A stretch of 64,000 nt of DNA from Patagioenas fasciata (Eukaryota; Chordata; Aves; Columbiformes; Columbidae), in NCBI RefSeq assembly GCF_037038585.1, contig NC_092520.1:59672501-59736500 (forward strand), written 5' to 3'. This document shows, piece by piece, positions 48,068-61,136 of this stretch. Positions within the stretch are counted from its first letter, which is position 1. Each line of letters starts with the position of its first letter. The notes beneath the pieces were generated by a model. The model made no database searches, had not been told where the DNA came from, and saw only the letters and a list, made by a program, of their open reading frames with translations. The translations under genes were made by a program, and so were the position numbers.

Positions 48068-51000
48068 TAAATTATTCTTACATTCCCCATAGCACTTGTG
48101 CTCAAGTACATGCACAGACACGTATGCAGACATACACACATCATACACACTCCATTTATATGTTTGTTTATTTCTAACAGTTTTTACTAATGTAAATGAA
48201 ATTATCTCACTGTTGGTTTAGATCAATCAAATAAGTAAATAGTGTCAGTGCTACAAGCAAGCTGGCAGTAACATGGGACATGAAAAGTGTTTTATTTATT
48301 TACTCTTATGATTTGAAAGAAAATATCAGTTAGTTTTAGTCAATCTAGTGTCTAATTTTTATAGTAAATTTAATTCCTGTTCTTTGTTTGCATGTTTGCA
48401 TATATAAATATTTAATATGTTTTCATTTACTTGACGAAGTAATGGTCATAGACCCAAAGTTTTGAAAGGCAAATTAAGAGGTCATCTAGCCTGTTGACCA
48501 AAAAATTTAGGCAAATAAGAATTCTTATACAAGAAGACCACTTATGAGTATTCACCTCTTAAATGATACGTTTTCATTGCTCAGAAAACACATGCAATGG
48601 AAATAGTGACTTAAATGAAAAATGGATGCCTTTCGGAACAAAGCAAATGTTGAAAAACGCTATATCTGCTTAATTGCACATCCCCCATGAGGAGTGTGTT
48701 GTCTACAAACACACATGCTATCAATATCAGAGACAGATCTTTTACTGTGGCATACAGTTTTACTAAAATATTACTCTGGTACTCAGAGTACTGCTGAACT
48801 GATTAGAGTATACAGCTAATATAGTTTTACACACTAGTTAAATTGTACCATCCATGATTTATTAATTTGTGGAAGAAACTGTTCAGTGAAACTGTAAATG
48901 TTACAGACTAAAAATACATCAACAGTTGAAATTGTCTTTCTTGCCAGTGCTTTTTCTAGTGTGTGCTGTTTTCCTCTCCTTCTCATTATTTTCAAATGAG
49001 AAGGATGTGAACAACTGTCGTAAGGAACAGTTACATTGTGACATGGAATTTCTTCTTCTATTTCTCACAAATCCTTGGTTATTCTAAATGATAAAACTAC
49101 TGTTTTGTCAGGTTTGAATTATTAAGAAGTGTGGTTTTTGCCCTACAAAAGTTTATTTTTGTCACAAAGGTTTAATTTCAGCAATAGTGACAGACATTTA
49201 AAATTAAGTGTGTTCAGAACTCTGGTAGTTATAGCATGCAAAATCAAAAATATGCCATATAATCTCTGAAATTAGGAGTGCCAAAGATCCTTCCATGAAA
49301 AAACTTGTGTTAAGTAGGGCATGGACAGTACATGATGCTTCTTTCAGAAGTCCTTACCCCTGTGACCAGTCTGATGAGAATGAAATTGATTTCTCTATTA
49401 CACCAGAAAGACAATTATTTTGTTGTTAAAGATAAAATATCACAATGGTTAAGCTTCAGGCCTTGAATGTTTTGAAGAGCAGCAGAAAATCTTGGCAGAC
49501 ATTGTGAGAAAATGTTAGAAAGTGTCTCTTCAAGATCTAAGTGACCCAGTTGATCTTTTCTACAGTGGATGATTTAATATTGCTCAAGAGCTTCTTTTTC
49601 CCATATTAACAAATTTCCAAAATGAGTTTTGGTAGGAAAGTTTCATATTGCATCCTAATATGCAGTAATCTCTAAAGTTGTGTTTCTGTTATTTTGTCAT
49701 GGAAATCTTTCTACTGGAAGAGGTTAAATGCACCTGTAGCAAATGTACCTGTGCAAAATTACTAGTTTTACTATGAGTTAGCATTGGATAGTTTTGTTTT
49801 TGATTTTTGTTTGTTTCTTTTTTCTTTTTTTCCCTTTTTTTTGGTGAACTTTGGCTTTTACACAGAATTATATTTTTATCTCTAAATAAAAATAAATGAT
49901 AGTAATCTAATGTATTATCCTATTATTATCCTAAAATATCCATGTGTCTGCCTCATCAGTGTTTCAGTTTTGTATTTGCAATGTGTGCTAGTCACATATT
50001 AAAAAACAACTGAAGGCAGCTGTTGAATCTGAGCTTCTTACCTAAGGATGTAGAGAGGAGGAAAATTTCCTAAGCAACAATTTACAACATGACTTCTGAA
50101 GAAGAATGAGAGCAAATTATAAGTGTATGCACATTTTTCACTTATCATCACAAGACAGATATAATATTGGGTAAATTAGCAATAAACTCAATACAGCTCT
50201 ACAACTATATGACAGTTGTACATATCTTCCTAGATTCAAATAATTGCTTTTTCATAGGTTTTGTGTCTACAGTATCAGTTTTAGGTTATTATTAGACTGT
50301 GTTCAGACTATTTTTCATGTGTCAACGACATCACAAATATAGCTGCAACATCTGACTCATTTGGAAGATTGATTGTAAGCACCAAATATGAAGGTCTCAG
50401 TCTTCTGAAATTCAAAAATGAAATGACTGCCATTTATAATATTGTCTGTTCTTTTAATGACAATGTTCACATAGCAGACTTAAAGTATTACAGTGGAACA
50501 ACTACATCAGATTTGCCACCAGGTTGCTCGTATATATGACAGGAAAGAGAAACAGCAGACATCAACAAAGGAATGAGACTAACAAGCTTAATATCTAGAA
50601 TTTATTAAAAGTTCCTTTCCTTGTCTGATGAACAGAAAATGCCCCTCCAATTATTAGTCCAGTTCTAGGATTCCAGTGTCAGAATTGTCTTCCTCAAAAT
50701 GACATCTTACTATTACTAGATGGACTATAGCACAGCTAGTATATGGCTGCACAGTCAATATGAATAAAAATGTTTTATAAGATGAAATATTGAAAAAATA
50801 TGTAGTGATTATTTATTAATGTATTGATAAAAACCAAGAAAATACATTTAACATTTCTGCAAACCTGAACTAGACACTGTATTTAATCACTTTATGATTA
50901 CATAAATGGAAATTAAAAATTCTGTTAATAGTACAGTATCAGTTTTCAGAATAAAGCATGGAGATTTAACTGTGACAATTCTACTAAGGTCAAAGTGAGT

Positions 51001-52989
51001 CACAAATCTGTAACTTTCGAAATGCAATGTTTTGTGTCAGAATAAAAATTCCATGGTAAATACAGAATGATCTAAAAGTTAAAAAGATTTGAAAGCAAAA
51101 TTTTAACAGAATAATTTCACTGACACATACAACTTTATGAAGCAGACCTGGAAAAATTTATTGGAGTATATGGTATCAAAATGCAAGTTTTGGACAGTTT
51201 TCTGTGGTATTTCATATTACTTGCAGCTATGAAATGTACTATGTATTCTATTCTTCATTTCTTAGGTGTATTTTTTTAATAATAACTTTTTTTTTTTTTT
51301 CCAAAGTAGTAAGAATGGAAATGTAGTCATATTTTGGACAGTTTTCACTTCTGCAGGTAGTGTGTCATGTTTACTACATAAAGATAGTAAATATTTAAAT
51401 ACTGTGGCCTATGAATGTAATACATTACTGAGGAAGGAACAGAATTCCATTCTGTGTGTCTGCTTACAGTTCAATATAACCACTATTTGAATCAATGTCT
51501 GTTTAAATTTTAAATTCAGCTAAACATATATAAATTAACTCTCCTTTTAACAACACATACAATAGAAATATAAGCTGTTTATAAACCATAAATAGTATCT
51601 AAATTAGATACTTTCTTTCATTTCTATTATTACAGGTCCATTTAGAATCAAGTCCAGAAGTTTGGGTGTCATGAGGTAAAGACATTTGTCTTGTGTTTGT
51701 GATCATAGGCAGGATTTTAACAATAAGTTAGTCAGAGCAGATTTAATTTTTTCCAGTTTTATTGGGTAATATTCAAACCCACACAAAGCTGATCTTGGGG
51801 ATGGAAGAGGTAACAAAGTAGATAAGTAAAATTTTTTCTGTGTTAAAATGATCTATGGACTAGTAGAATACAGGGATGTGAAAATACTTTCAGAATTGAA
51901 AAAGGAGATTTTTTTTTTTCTCTAGATAATAAAAATTACATAGCTAGTGTGGTGTTCAAAAAGAAAACATTCTCATGGTTAGATTGCAGACTAAAGGTGC
52001 ACATACATATACCCGTCTCCAGATGAAATTATTCTCTGATGATACACAACTGAATTCCAAATAACTCCATACTTGCATTACAAAAGGGAAGACATCAATT
52101 TATTGGCTATCTCAATTTAGTAATTATCAGCCTTTCTTCTGGGAGCAGGGCCTTGAGAAAGGAATAGGAAACACACCAGCAGCTAAGCTTCTAGAATCAT
52201 GTGAATGACATTTATGGGGGCAGGATTTGGCTTGAATATCACTGAAGCAATCCTGCTTTCTCTTGGCAGACCTCCATGATTGTAACAAGACAGCTGAAGC
52301 TGTAATGAGTCCAGTACTGACAGTGAGTAGAAGGAATCTGCATATGGCAACTAGTCTGATGTGTCTAGTATGACTGATTCATGTTCACATGCAGACCAAT
52401 TCAAATATGCCCAACACAGACCACCTCTGATGGGGCTTTTGCATGTGCTAATATTAAGTTATTTATAGACTTCCCCACTTTGTTTGCTATCTTCAGACAA
52501 GTTCCTAACTATAAAATGTAACTTATGGGTGTACTAAGTCTTTACACTAAATTTTCAGTTCTCAGTGATATTAATAGAAGCTACATATGCACAGACTGAA
52601 GCATGATTTGAGCTTCAGAAAGCAAATGCATGAAAAATCTGCCTATGAAGAAAAATTTAACAATTCCTGTGGTTACTCTGCAAAGCATTATTTCCATTAA
52701 TTTTTAAACATAAAACTTGGGAAGCTGTTCTTGGCATAAGCATGCATGAGTTCATCCACCTTCCATTTACTGAAAAAATATGCCAGGTATTTTCTGTAGT
52801 GAAAACTCATGAATCTCTCTCCTGATCTGTTTAACAATGTCATGGGCAATGGGTCAGTGGAGAAGACACCACTGTATGTTTCAAATACACAGGGCTTAAG
52901 GGGAAGAAGGAGAAGATATCCTGTGTCCTCATTCTGCTTCCCAAACTAGACACTGTAACTATAGACTAGACAAATTATACTTCAAGTGG
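48068..52989. other. Unannotated interval
   Basis: AT-rich, with a degenerate (CA)n-like tract at 48110-48150 and T-runs. No gene or element was recognised. Confidence 0.5.
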
Positions 52990-53152
52990 CCATGGCATGA
53001 AGTCTGTCAGAGTTCAACAAGCATCTGGATTATGCTCTTAGTCATGTGGTTTAATCTTAGGTAGTCCTGCAAGGAGCAGGGAGTTGGACTCAGTGATCCT
53101 TAGGAGTTCCTTCCAACTTGAGATATTCCATGATTCTATGATTCTGTGGTTC
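52990..53152 (+). mobile_element. CR1 LINE 3' tail
   Basis: The sequence around AGGGAGTTGGACTCAGTGATCC, AGTTCCTTCCAACTTGAGA and the tail ATTCCATGATTCTATGATTCTG is the CR1 3' UTR and octamer end. The wording of the tail differs from the 15.9-23.1 kb copies, so it belongs to another CR1 subfamily. Confidence 0.88.
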
Positions 53153-53544
53153 TCTACTGTTCACTGTTGAGAAGCAACTAGAAAAATTTTGGTACTCTCA
53201 GTGTTATCTATCATATGACCAGTGCTGACAAACCAGATATAATACTATAGTGTGTGACATATTATTTCCAAGTCACAGAGAAGAGACATGTTTTGCTAGA
53301 TGAAGAACTAGAAAAGAGACAAGAAAAGAAAATAATGCTATGGAGAGAACAGTGCTGGAAAGACATGCTGAGTAGTCTTCCTCAGTAGGCAGGTCTCTAC
53401 TTATGAAGAAGTTTAGAAGATCAAAGCTAGCTGGGTTTTTTTGTTTGTTTGTTTTGTTCTGTTTTTATGGGGTATTTTTTAAATTTTATTTTTTATAACT
53501 GAAGGCAATGGAATTATTCTGATTTTGCAGACTAATTTGGTTCC
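53153..53544. other. Unannotated spacer
   Basis: Contains a T/G-rich run at about 53436-53470. Nothing else was seen. Confidence 0.5.
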
Positions 53545-54446
53545 GCATCAAATGAGCCAACAATGAGAAAGCATGTGCCAGCAATGTGCCCTTGTGGCAA
53601 AGAAAGCTACTGGCATCCAGGGCTACATTAGGAGGAAGATTACCAGCAGGTCAATGGAGGTGATTGGTGAAGCTGAACCAGGAGTGATGTGTTCAGTTCT
53701 GGGCACCCCAGCACAAGAGAAACAAGGACATGCTGGAGAAACTCCAGCAATGGGACAATAAGATGTTGAAGGGACTGGAGCTTACCTACTATGACGAAAA
53801 TCTGAAAGAGACAGGACTTCTCAGCTTAGAGAAGGCTCAAGGGAGATCTTATTAATGTATACAAATACATGAAGGGAAGGTGTAAGGAAGATGGAGCCAA
53901 GTTCTTTTCGGTGGTGTCCAGTGACAGGACAAGAGGCAATGGGCACAAACTGAAACGTAGGATGCTCTGTCTGAAGATCAATAAACCCTTTGTTTACAGT
54001 GTGGATGACTAAGTACTGTTACAGTGTGCTGATTTTACAGAGACTGAGTTAATTTTCTTTATAGCACTTACAAACTTTTCAGTAGCTAGCACAGTCTTTT
54101 GTTTGAGTGCAGTGTATGTTCCCAGTCACCTGGTGGGCTCAGCCACTTGAGTAGCTGCATCTACAATCACATGCCACCATGCCCAGAAAGGTTGCCTGGG
54201 TCTCTCTGTGTTGCCCAGGCCACAGCCCAGACATAGGCCTGTAGGAGACAGCTGAGGTTAAACTATGACACACAGGTTGCCCAGAGAGGTTATGGAGTCT
54301 CCATTTTCAGAGATATTCAAGAGTTGCTTGGATGTGGTCCTGGGCAACTGGGTCTACACAGCCCTGTTTGAGCAGGGGGTTTGGACCAGATGACCTCCAG
54401 AGGTGCCTTCCAGTTTCAGCCATTCTGTGACTTTGTGCTTCTGTGA
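53545..54446 (+). mobile_element. CR1 LINE 3' fragment, interrupted by an LTR
   Basis: Sense CR1 runs from the CAATGTGCCCTTGTGGC block through GTGTTCAGTTCTGGGCACC to GGCACAAACTGAAACG (53545-54016). It resumes at AGGTTGCCCAGAGAGGTT and ends with TTCTGTGACTTTGTGCTTCTG (54271-54446). The two parts join in the right CR1 order, so the LTR between them inserted later. Confidence 0.85.
54017..54270 (+). mobile_element. Small LTR (ERVL-like) nested in CR1
   Basis: 254 bp with edges TGTTACAG and GGTTAAACTATGACA. The 5' part, AGACTGAGTTAATTTTCTTT, matches the start of the LTR at 47.4 kb, and the end matches the inverse of the TGTCGTGGTTTAACC edge at 42.1 kb. The middle is unlike other ERVL LTRs here. 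The copy is short, so internal loss is likely. Confidence 0.65.
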
Positions 54447-57400
54447 AATGCCACCAGTTGACAATTATGTCTAAAACTTCAGCAGTGAATGTGCTGGACA
54501 TACCATTTTGAGGACATGTTGGTAGGCTTCTTAATAGTGCTCCAGATATTTTTTGCCAATACAAACGTATTTTTCATGTAAGCAATTCCTGTTACATCAG
54601 GAACGATTAGTTCATTCATCATAAAAGTTCATATTAATTTTCATAGTTTTAATTATATGTATGCATTTTACACTGTGCTGATCAAACTGTTGGTAACAAG
54701 AGGATATCATAAGGAACAAAAAATCCTGAACACTGAAAGAAGAAAAAAAAATATATGACAATACAATAAAAGCAATCTGACCAACTCTCAATCTTTTATC
54801 ACAGCAAGCAAAGTAGAATAACATGTTCTTTCTGTGAAAGAGATTATGCAATACACAGAAATATGATCCACAATATATAAATACATAGAGTATGATTAAC
54901 AGATTATGAAATACATAGAATACCTGTAATACATTAAAATACAGAGAACCTCTGAAAAATGCCAAGACAACGGGTTTTATTCTGACAGAAAGAAGCCCAG
55001 AGAGGTGCCAGGACTCTCTATTTTTATTTGCTTTAATGAAAGCTGTGCCCTCTAAATTTTCCTTCAAAGGCAGTTGTGATCATAGAAAGATTGGGCCTAA
55101 ACTATAATTCAGATGCATTTTCATTTGTCAGATAAGGGAATTAAGAGGGTAGACATGTTGAATTTAACTTCCTTAACAGGTTCGAATAACTTTATCACTA
55201 TATAATTTGGACCCTTTTTTGGCACACTTCCAATTAAGAATGTCCCTATTTACCAATTGAGTGAAATTTTTGGAGTTAGTTAGTGGAAATTTGGGCATTG
55301 ATTTCAGTCGTTTTTTTGTTGGTTTTTTTTTTTTTCTGCTTATGGTCAAATGCTGCTTTATGCAATAACTGCTGCCTTTAGAAGTACTATTTTATGTTGC
55401 TTTCCTTCTGTAATTCTCTGTAGAATATAACTTCCAGTTTCTAGTATTGTCCTTTGTTCATATTTCTTTAGCAATAATATCGTCTAAGTTTTCCTGAAAT
55501 TAGAATCTTGAAAAAACTTTTGAATTTTTGCTCATGGTCAAATGTTGCTTCTGGATGTTCATCTTACTCTTACTTACAGAAAACCTGGGATTCTTTTATG
55601 CAAAAAAAGATACTTACTTTTATCCAAAATCCTGAAGGAACACAAGGAATTGTGTACAGTTCTTTAAACTTCATTTCTTACAACTTGTTCTTTTTCTTCT
55701 TGTTTCAACATATGCGTAAAATATATGAAAGCATTTTTTCTTTCTTGTTTTGAAGAAGAAAATAGGGAGAGCTACACTGAACCACTTATGAAATCTCAAT
55801 AATTTATAACAGCAAATGCCTGCAGTCTATCCAAATGTAGAAAAAGAGTTTCTCAAGAGTATAGACCAGTTATAATTTTTTTTTCCTGTTTACATTTGAG
55901 CAAGAGAAGCTGTAATTGCGTAGAGTGTTTCATCTGCTCAGTGCAGCATTAAATATATCTCTGCAGGTTATCTCTATGCCAGCAGGGAACTGAAATGCAT
56001 GTGCGCACAATTGTTCTCAGCATATAAATAAAAACCCTGTATGTTTGAATGTGGAGTTAAACAAGTAATGCAAATAAATATGGGAGAGACCTACTACTAT
56101 TCTATGTAACATACTTCTGTATGTCATATACTGTACACTTCAATCTATGTGTCAGACTGAGATTTATGTTTGTACAAAATAAGGTTAAAGACACAGAGAA
56201 AACACTCATGCTGGGATGTCTTAGCATGTCAAGTTTCTATCAAAACCAGTCAACACATGAACCTGGAGTGACAGATTAATCTATTTTAATTCTGAAATTT
56301 TCTTTTTGTTGGTCATAACTTTTTAATTTTTAAGAATGTTTCTTTCTATCATTTTCAAAAGAATAATTTAATTTTTATTAACTCATGACTGAGTACAGTG
56401 AGAAAATGTATATGCTCATTATTTTATAACTCATTCCTGTGGGAATTAAGAACTGGATCTTATGCTTCCTCACTGTACTGTTCTAGTTGTCTAGATTTTG
56501 GGTGAGGAATCAAGACATCATTTAAGTGATTCAAGACATAAAGAAGCTTAATCTTCTTCTGGGTTAAACAGAGGACAGAGCTAGATATGGCTTACTGGAA
56601 ATGTTTATAACATGAATTCTTAGAAAGTAGTTTGTGAAAAATTTCTGATTAACAGTGTAATCCAGGGTCCTGCCTCTAAATCAGTCTTAAATTAAGCTGC
56701 CCAGTTCATCCTTTTTCTAGCAGAAACAGAGATTTGATGACTCTAAAAGGACATAAGGCCAGGTTCAAAAAACCCCAAAACCCACGCTACATTGAATTTG
56801 CATGCCTATGTTGAACTATGTGGCTTGAAATGTCACTACTTATGGTTTAGGTGCTTAAAGATCCTAAGTTTTCCCAATAAAGATTCTTCCCTGCCTTCAG
56901 CCCTGCATATAGAAATGACAGCATCTCAGCAGGGCTGAATGTTTCCATACCTGTGTTATGTTTACTATCTTTGATTCAGAATCTGGTGACACTGAATAAA
57001 AAAATGTCCAAAACCAAAATCATATGAGAAAACTAATCCCTTGTGTATCTGCTGAGAACACTTAGCATAGAGGAAATCATAATAGCCACTACTTCTACTT
57101 AAAATGCTGTGAAGAAGGAAACACTGCCACCTATCATTTAATAGCATTGTGATTAAAGTACTTACCCACCAAGTCACTCATATTTTCAGCATTTTGAGCT
57201 GTGTGATTATGCTTTTCCACAAAAGCGTTAGGGACATTTTCCTGAGCAAAGCTGTGAATAAATAAGCATAAGGTTAGAACTGAATTCATATCTCTTACTT
57301 CCTTCTGACTGCCCTATTAAACAGATTCTAGAAAGTAGGCTCTTACCCACTTTTTTTTTAGAGAAAAGCACGAGTTACTATGGAGTGATAATTTCTGTTT

Positions 57401-58269
57401 TGATGTTCCAAAGGAATTTCAGGCTCAAATATATAATAAGGATATTTCTGGACAGCTTTTAGGAATATAAGAAAACATAGGTCTTTAATAATATGATGTA
57501 TAAAATCCATATTTGGACCCATCCACATCACCATCGTACACTACTCTTTTTAGGTTATTTATTTCCATAACGTAAATGCCTAATATACTGCACTTTGTAG
57601 TATAGAATCTGTTTCAGAGGATAAATATTTGTTAAATAACATGCATACAGATATTAATAAATCATTTTAATTAAAAAGAGGTAGAAGGAACAGATCCAAA
57701 GTTGGAAGAAAATACCAGTATACTGTACATCCGAAAAAAAGCTATATGAAATAAAATTTAAATAATATCATCTGAAATGAGAAAAAATAAAAAAAAGGAC
57801 TAGATTTTGAAACAAGAGGACAAGATAAAAGATAAAGTGTCTGAGTAGTTCTGTGAGGTTTTTTTCTGCTTCAAAAAAATTTCATTAAAATAATGGGATT
57901 TAAATAAAGACAGAGGTGAAGCCATTACTGTGTTCCTGTAAATAATATTTTATATACAGCATCTTTTATCAACCTGAAATAAAAGCTATTCCAAACAAAT
58001 AACTAGTTAGGCAAATATCCAACACATTGTATTTTTACTTTTTGCATTAAATTTACATTAAGTGTTTTGACTTGGGCTAAGTAAATTTAAGGTCCTTCAG
58101 AACCCATACTTTCAAGTTGAAGGGGACAAGCAGGTGTTGGCATATCTTCAGACTTGTAAGTGTTCAGGAGCTTGATTCAGTAACTTCTGGAACTTAATTG
58201 CACAGTTTGGAAATTTAGTTATTCTTGAGTTTCGATTATCTAATATTTAATGCTGACATACATACTCAG
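54447..58269. other. Unannotated interval
   Basis: AT-rich. A minus-strand open frame of 151 codons (54612-55067) covers low-complexity, ATACATAGA-rich sequence and has no recognisable motif. No element was recognised. Confidence 0.5.
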
Positions 58270-58810
58270 ACACTAATTAAATCACCTTTCTGTCTTTCTT
58301 TTGATAAGTTAAATGGATTAAGCTTGTTAAGTCTGACTGAAAGACATTTTCTTCCTCTCTGGAATAATTTGTGTTAAATTTTGAATTATTTCTTCATTCT
58401 TGTAAACTCATCAATGTTCTTTTTAAAATATGCTAATTATACTGACTTCCTTATCTTCATATCTATTTCAGCAATACTTCCTTATTCTTCTCTTATTTAC
58501 GGAACAAAAATGACACAAGACTTTTTTGTCTCAGCTTTCTCTTGGGAGCTCAGGTTGTTTTTCTGTGTGCTGGATTGCTCTCAGAATTATGTTTTTCCAG
58601 AAGTCATTACTCGTTTCTAAAAAATGTAACTTAAGCATTTGTTGGTGTTAAAGCCATTTGTTTGAATTGATCAGAGTTATGAAATACTTTCAATAACTCT
58701 GTGTGATTGCTTTGTCTTGCTCATCAATTTACCATGCTGCCAATATTTGTGTCATCAGCAAGTTTTATGAAGAGTGATTTTTTAAACTTACATCTAGAGA
58801 ACTGAGGGGA
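58270..58810 (-). mobile_element. Probable ancient CR1/L3-like fragment, antisense
   Basis: The plus-strand order of short blocks resembles an old reptile/bird CR1-type repeat read in antisense: GGAATAATTTGTG, ATCAATGTTCTTTTTAAAAT, and later TTGTGTCATCAGCAAGTTTTA (the antisense of the catalytic ADD region). Similarity is patchy and judged from memory. Confidence 0.4.
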
Positions 58811-59725
58811 ATAGTGACTATAAACAGCTGGTAGCAACACTTGTAAAATCCTACCAGAAATAACCATGTTTAATTTTGAGATGTTATTTTTGCGATTCAT
58901 AATGTACTAGGAAGCACTTTATGCTTCTTCTGAGATAAAGGCACATCAACCTTTTTAAACACAGAGAAGAAATGCTTTTTAAATATTGTCACCATTTTTC
59001 TGCAGGTGTGAATAAAGCAAAATGCTCATACTTTCTCCCTTAAATATTGCTGTGTCTCCCATTTACCTGTTGCTGTATCATCAGTTGCAATCCTGTGGTT
59101 TTCCTTCTGAGTCCCTGACCTTACATATTGGATGCAGGGTACTGGAGACACAACGCTGTGCAACAGGTAGGAAGTATATGCCCCTTTCTGGTTGAAGTGT
59201 CACAGGCTGCTTTCTCAAGAAAACATGACCCTACTCATCAACAACAAGCAACAAGCAAAGCAGCAGCTACAGAGCGACTACTGGAGATTTATACATGGTG
59301 AAAAGATGAGCACAGCAGCAGCTATGGTAAGAACTGAGGCTAGGCACAGATTGAGAAGACAAGGAAGAGATCTCAGAGCTGCAAAGCAGCTGATCTCGCA
59401 AGAGGGGCTGATGCAGAGGGATCATTGCCAGGAACAAATGAGGGAGTATCAAACATCCTCCTAGGGAGCACAGGTGACCAGGAGCACAGTGAACAGGGGT
59501 GAGGCAGTTAGTGCAGCAGTTTGCACAGGCAGGGCAAGGAACCTCTGCCAGTTCAAGTGACTTACCTCACTTGGTTGTTGTCAGTCTCACAGTAGGAGCC
59601 GACTATGATATCCACTCAGGGCAAAGGTACTCAACAAGAAGGAGGCAGAAACCCAGACAGAGCTGCCATGGGAACATGTAGCCACCCAGATCTCAGGCTG
59701 CAGAGAATGCCAGCACCTCTCACTG

Positions 59726-60899
59726 GTGTGGAGTGGCAGCAGAGAAAACAGTTGTATGAGGTGTGAGCAGGTGGATGACCTGTTCAGCCTGGTAGTAGAA
59801 CTGAGAGAGGAATTGGAAAAGTTGAGAAGTATCCGGGAGCTGGAAAAGGATATCAACTGGTGGGATCAAGCTCTGGCCTCCTGGGGACAGGAAAGATCAC
59901 CAGAAAGAAATGAAGATCAAAGGATTCTTGTATCCTGAAGAAAGCAGGTCAAGGGACAGTGATGAATGGAATAAAGTCCATACTTAGGGTGACAGGAGAA
60001 ACACCCCTTCACTCACCCCATCCTCCCAGGTGCCTCTTTCCAAAAGGCATGAGGCTCTGGATGTGGAATGCAGAGACTTGAGGAATAAGGGGAAATGGGA
60101 GCATGTTCCTGCCCAGCATAAAAGGAGGGGCGTCCCTGCTGTGACCACCCCACCTTCCCATGTTCCCTTGCAAAACAGGTATGAGGCCTTGCAAGTGGAA
60201 ACAAACAATAACATTGAGGCAGGTGATTCAACTAAGTTAGAGGTGCTGCAGAGAATAAATCGCAGTGCACCCTCCATCAAGACAGCTCCCACAGAGAAAA
60301 AAAGGTGGGTTGTGGTCATAGGACACTCCCTTCTAAAGGGAAAAAAATGCCCTGTATGCAGGCCAGACCCATTCCTTAGGGAAGTCTGCTGCCTCTCTGG
60401 GGCCAGGGTTAAAGATGTAAAAAGAAAATTTCCTGTCCTGATTAGGTCCTCAGACTATTATCCCCTAATAATTTTTCAGGTAGGCAGTGATGAAACTGGA
60501 AAAGGGAAAACTTAAGTCAATCAAGGGAGACTTTAGGGTATTGGGATGACCGCTCAAGGGATCAGGAGCACAAGTAGTGTTCTCCTCTGTTCCCAGAGTT
60601 GCAGGGTATGACGAGGAAGGGTGCAGGAAGACCCACCAGATCAATACCTGGCTGCAGGACTGGGGTCAGAGGCAGAATTTTTGGGTTTTGATTATGGGTC
60701 AGCTTACATGGCACCTGGTCTACTAGCAACAAATTTGACACACCTGTCTCAAAAGGGGAAAAGGGCAGGAGTTAGTGGGGCTCATTTAGAGGGTTTTAAA
60801 CTAGATTTGAAGCGGGAAGGGGAGGAAACTAGGTGTGGCAGGGGCATACCCAAGGCTGACATGCCAGCATTTGACAGAAGTGCTAGCGAGGCACTTTGA
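59726..60899 (+). pseudogene. CR1 ORF1 remnant (coiled coil plus esterase-like domain)
   Basis: A predicted coiled-coil stretch (VVELREELEKLRSIRELEKD, 59.8-59.9 kb) precedes a frame from 60030 with VVVIGHSLLKG, CPVCRPDPFLREVCCLSGAR and DYYPLIIFQVGSDET. This is the order of the SGNH-hydrolase-like esterase known in ORF1 of CR1-type elements. The nucleophile motif is normally GDSLL; here it reads GHSLL, keeping Ser but losing Asp. Stops at 60513 and 60534 interrupt the frame. It resumes at 60621 with LATNLTHLSQKGKRAG, which carries the expected catalytic His. Confidence 0.8.
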
Positions 60900-61136
60900 T
60901 CTGCTATCCCAGTGGAGGTAGGGGGTGGAGTGCCACGCAGCAAGAGAAACACAAGGGTTATTGATGTGTCAGAAACTGTGGAAGCACTTGAGGATAGTCA
61001 CAAAGGAATTAGGGCTTCTTACCAGAAAAAAGGTGGCAGGATCAGTAGCCCAGTTGTAACACATACAGATGCACACAGCATGGGCAATAAACAGGAGGAG
61101 CTGGAAGCCATTGTGAGGTAGAAAAACTATGATACA

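Noticed and set aside
54612..55067. 151-codon minus-strand open frame with hydrophobic stretches
   Set aside because: It covers low-complexity ATACATAGA-type sequence. The F, Y and I content follows from base composition and no family is recognised.
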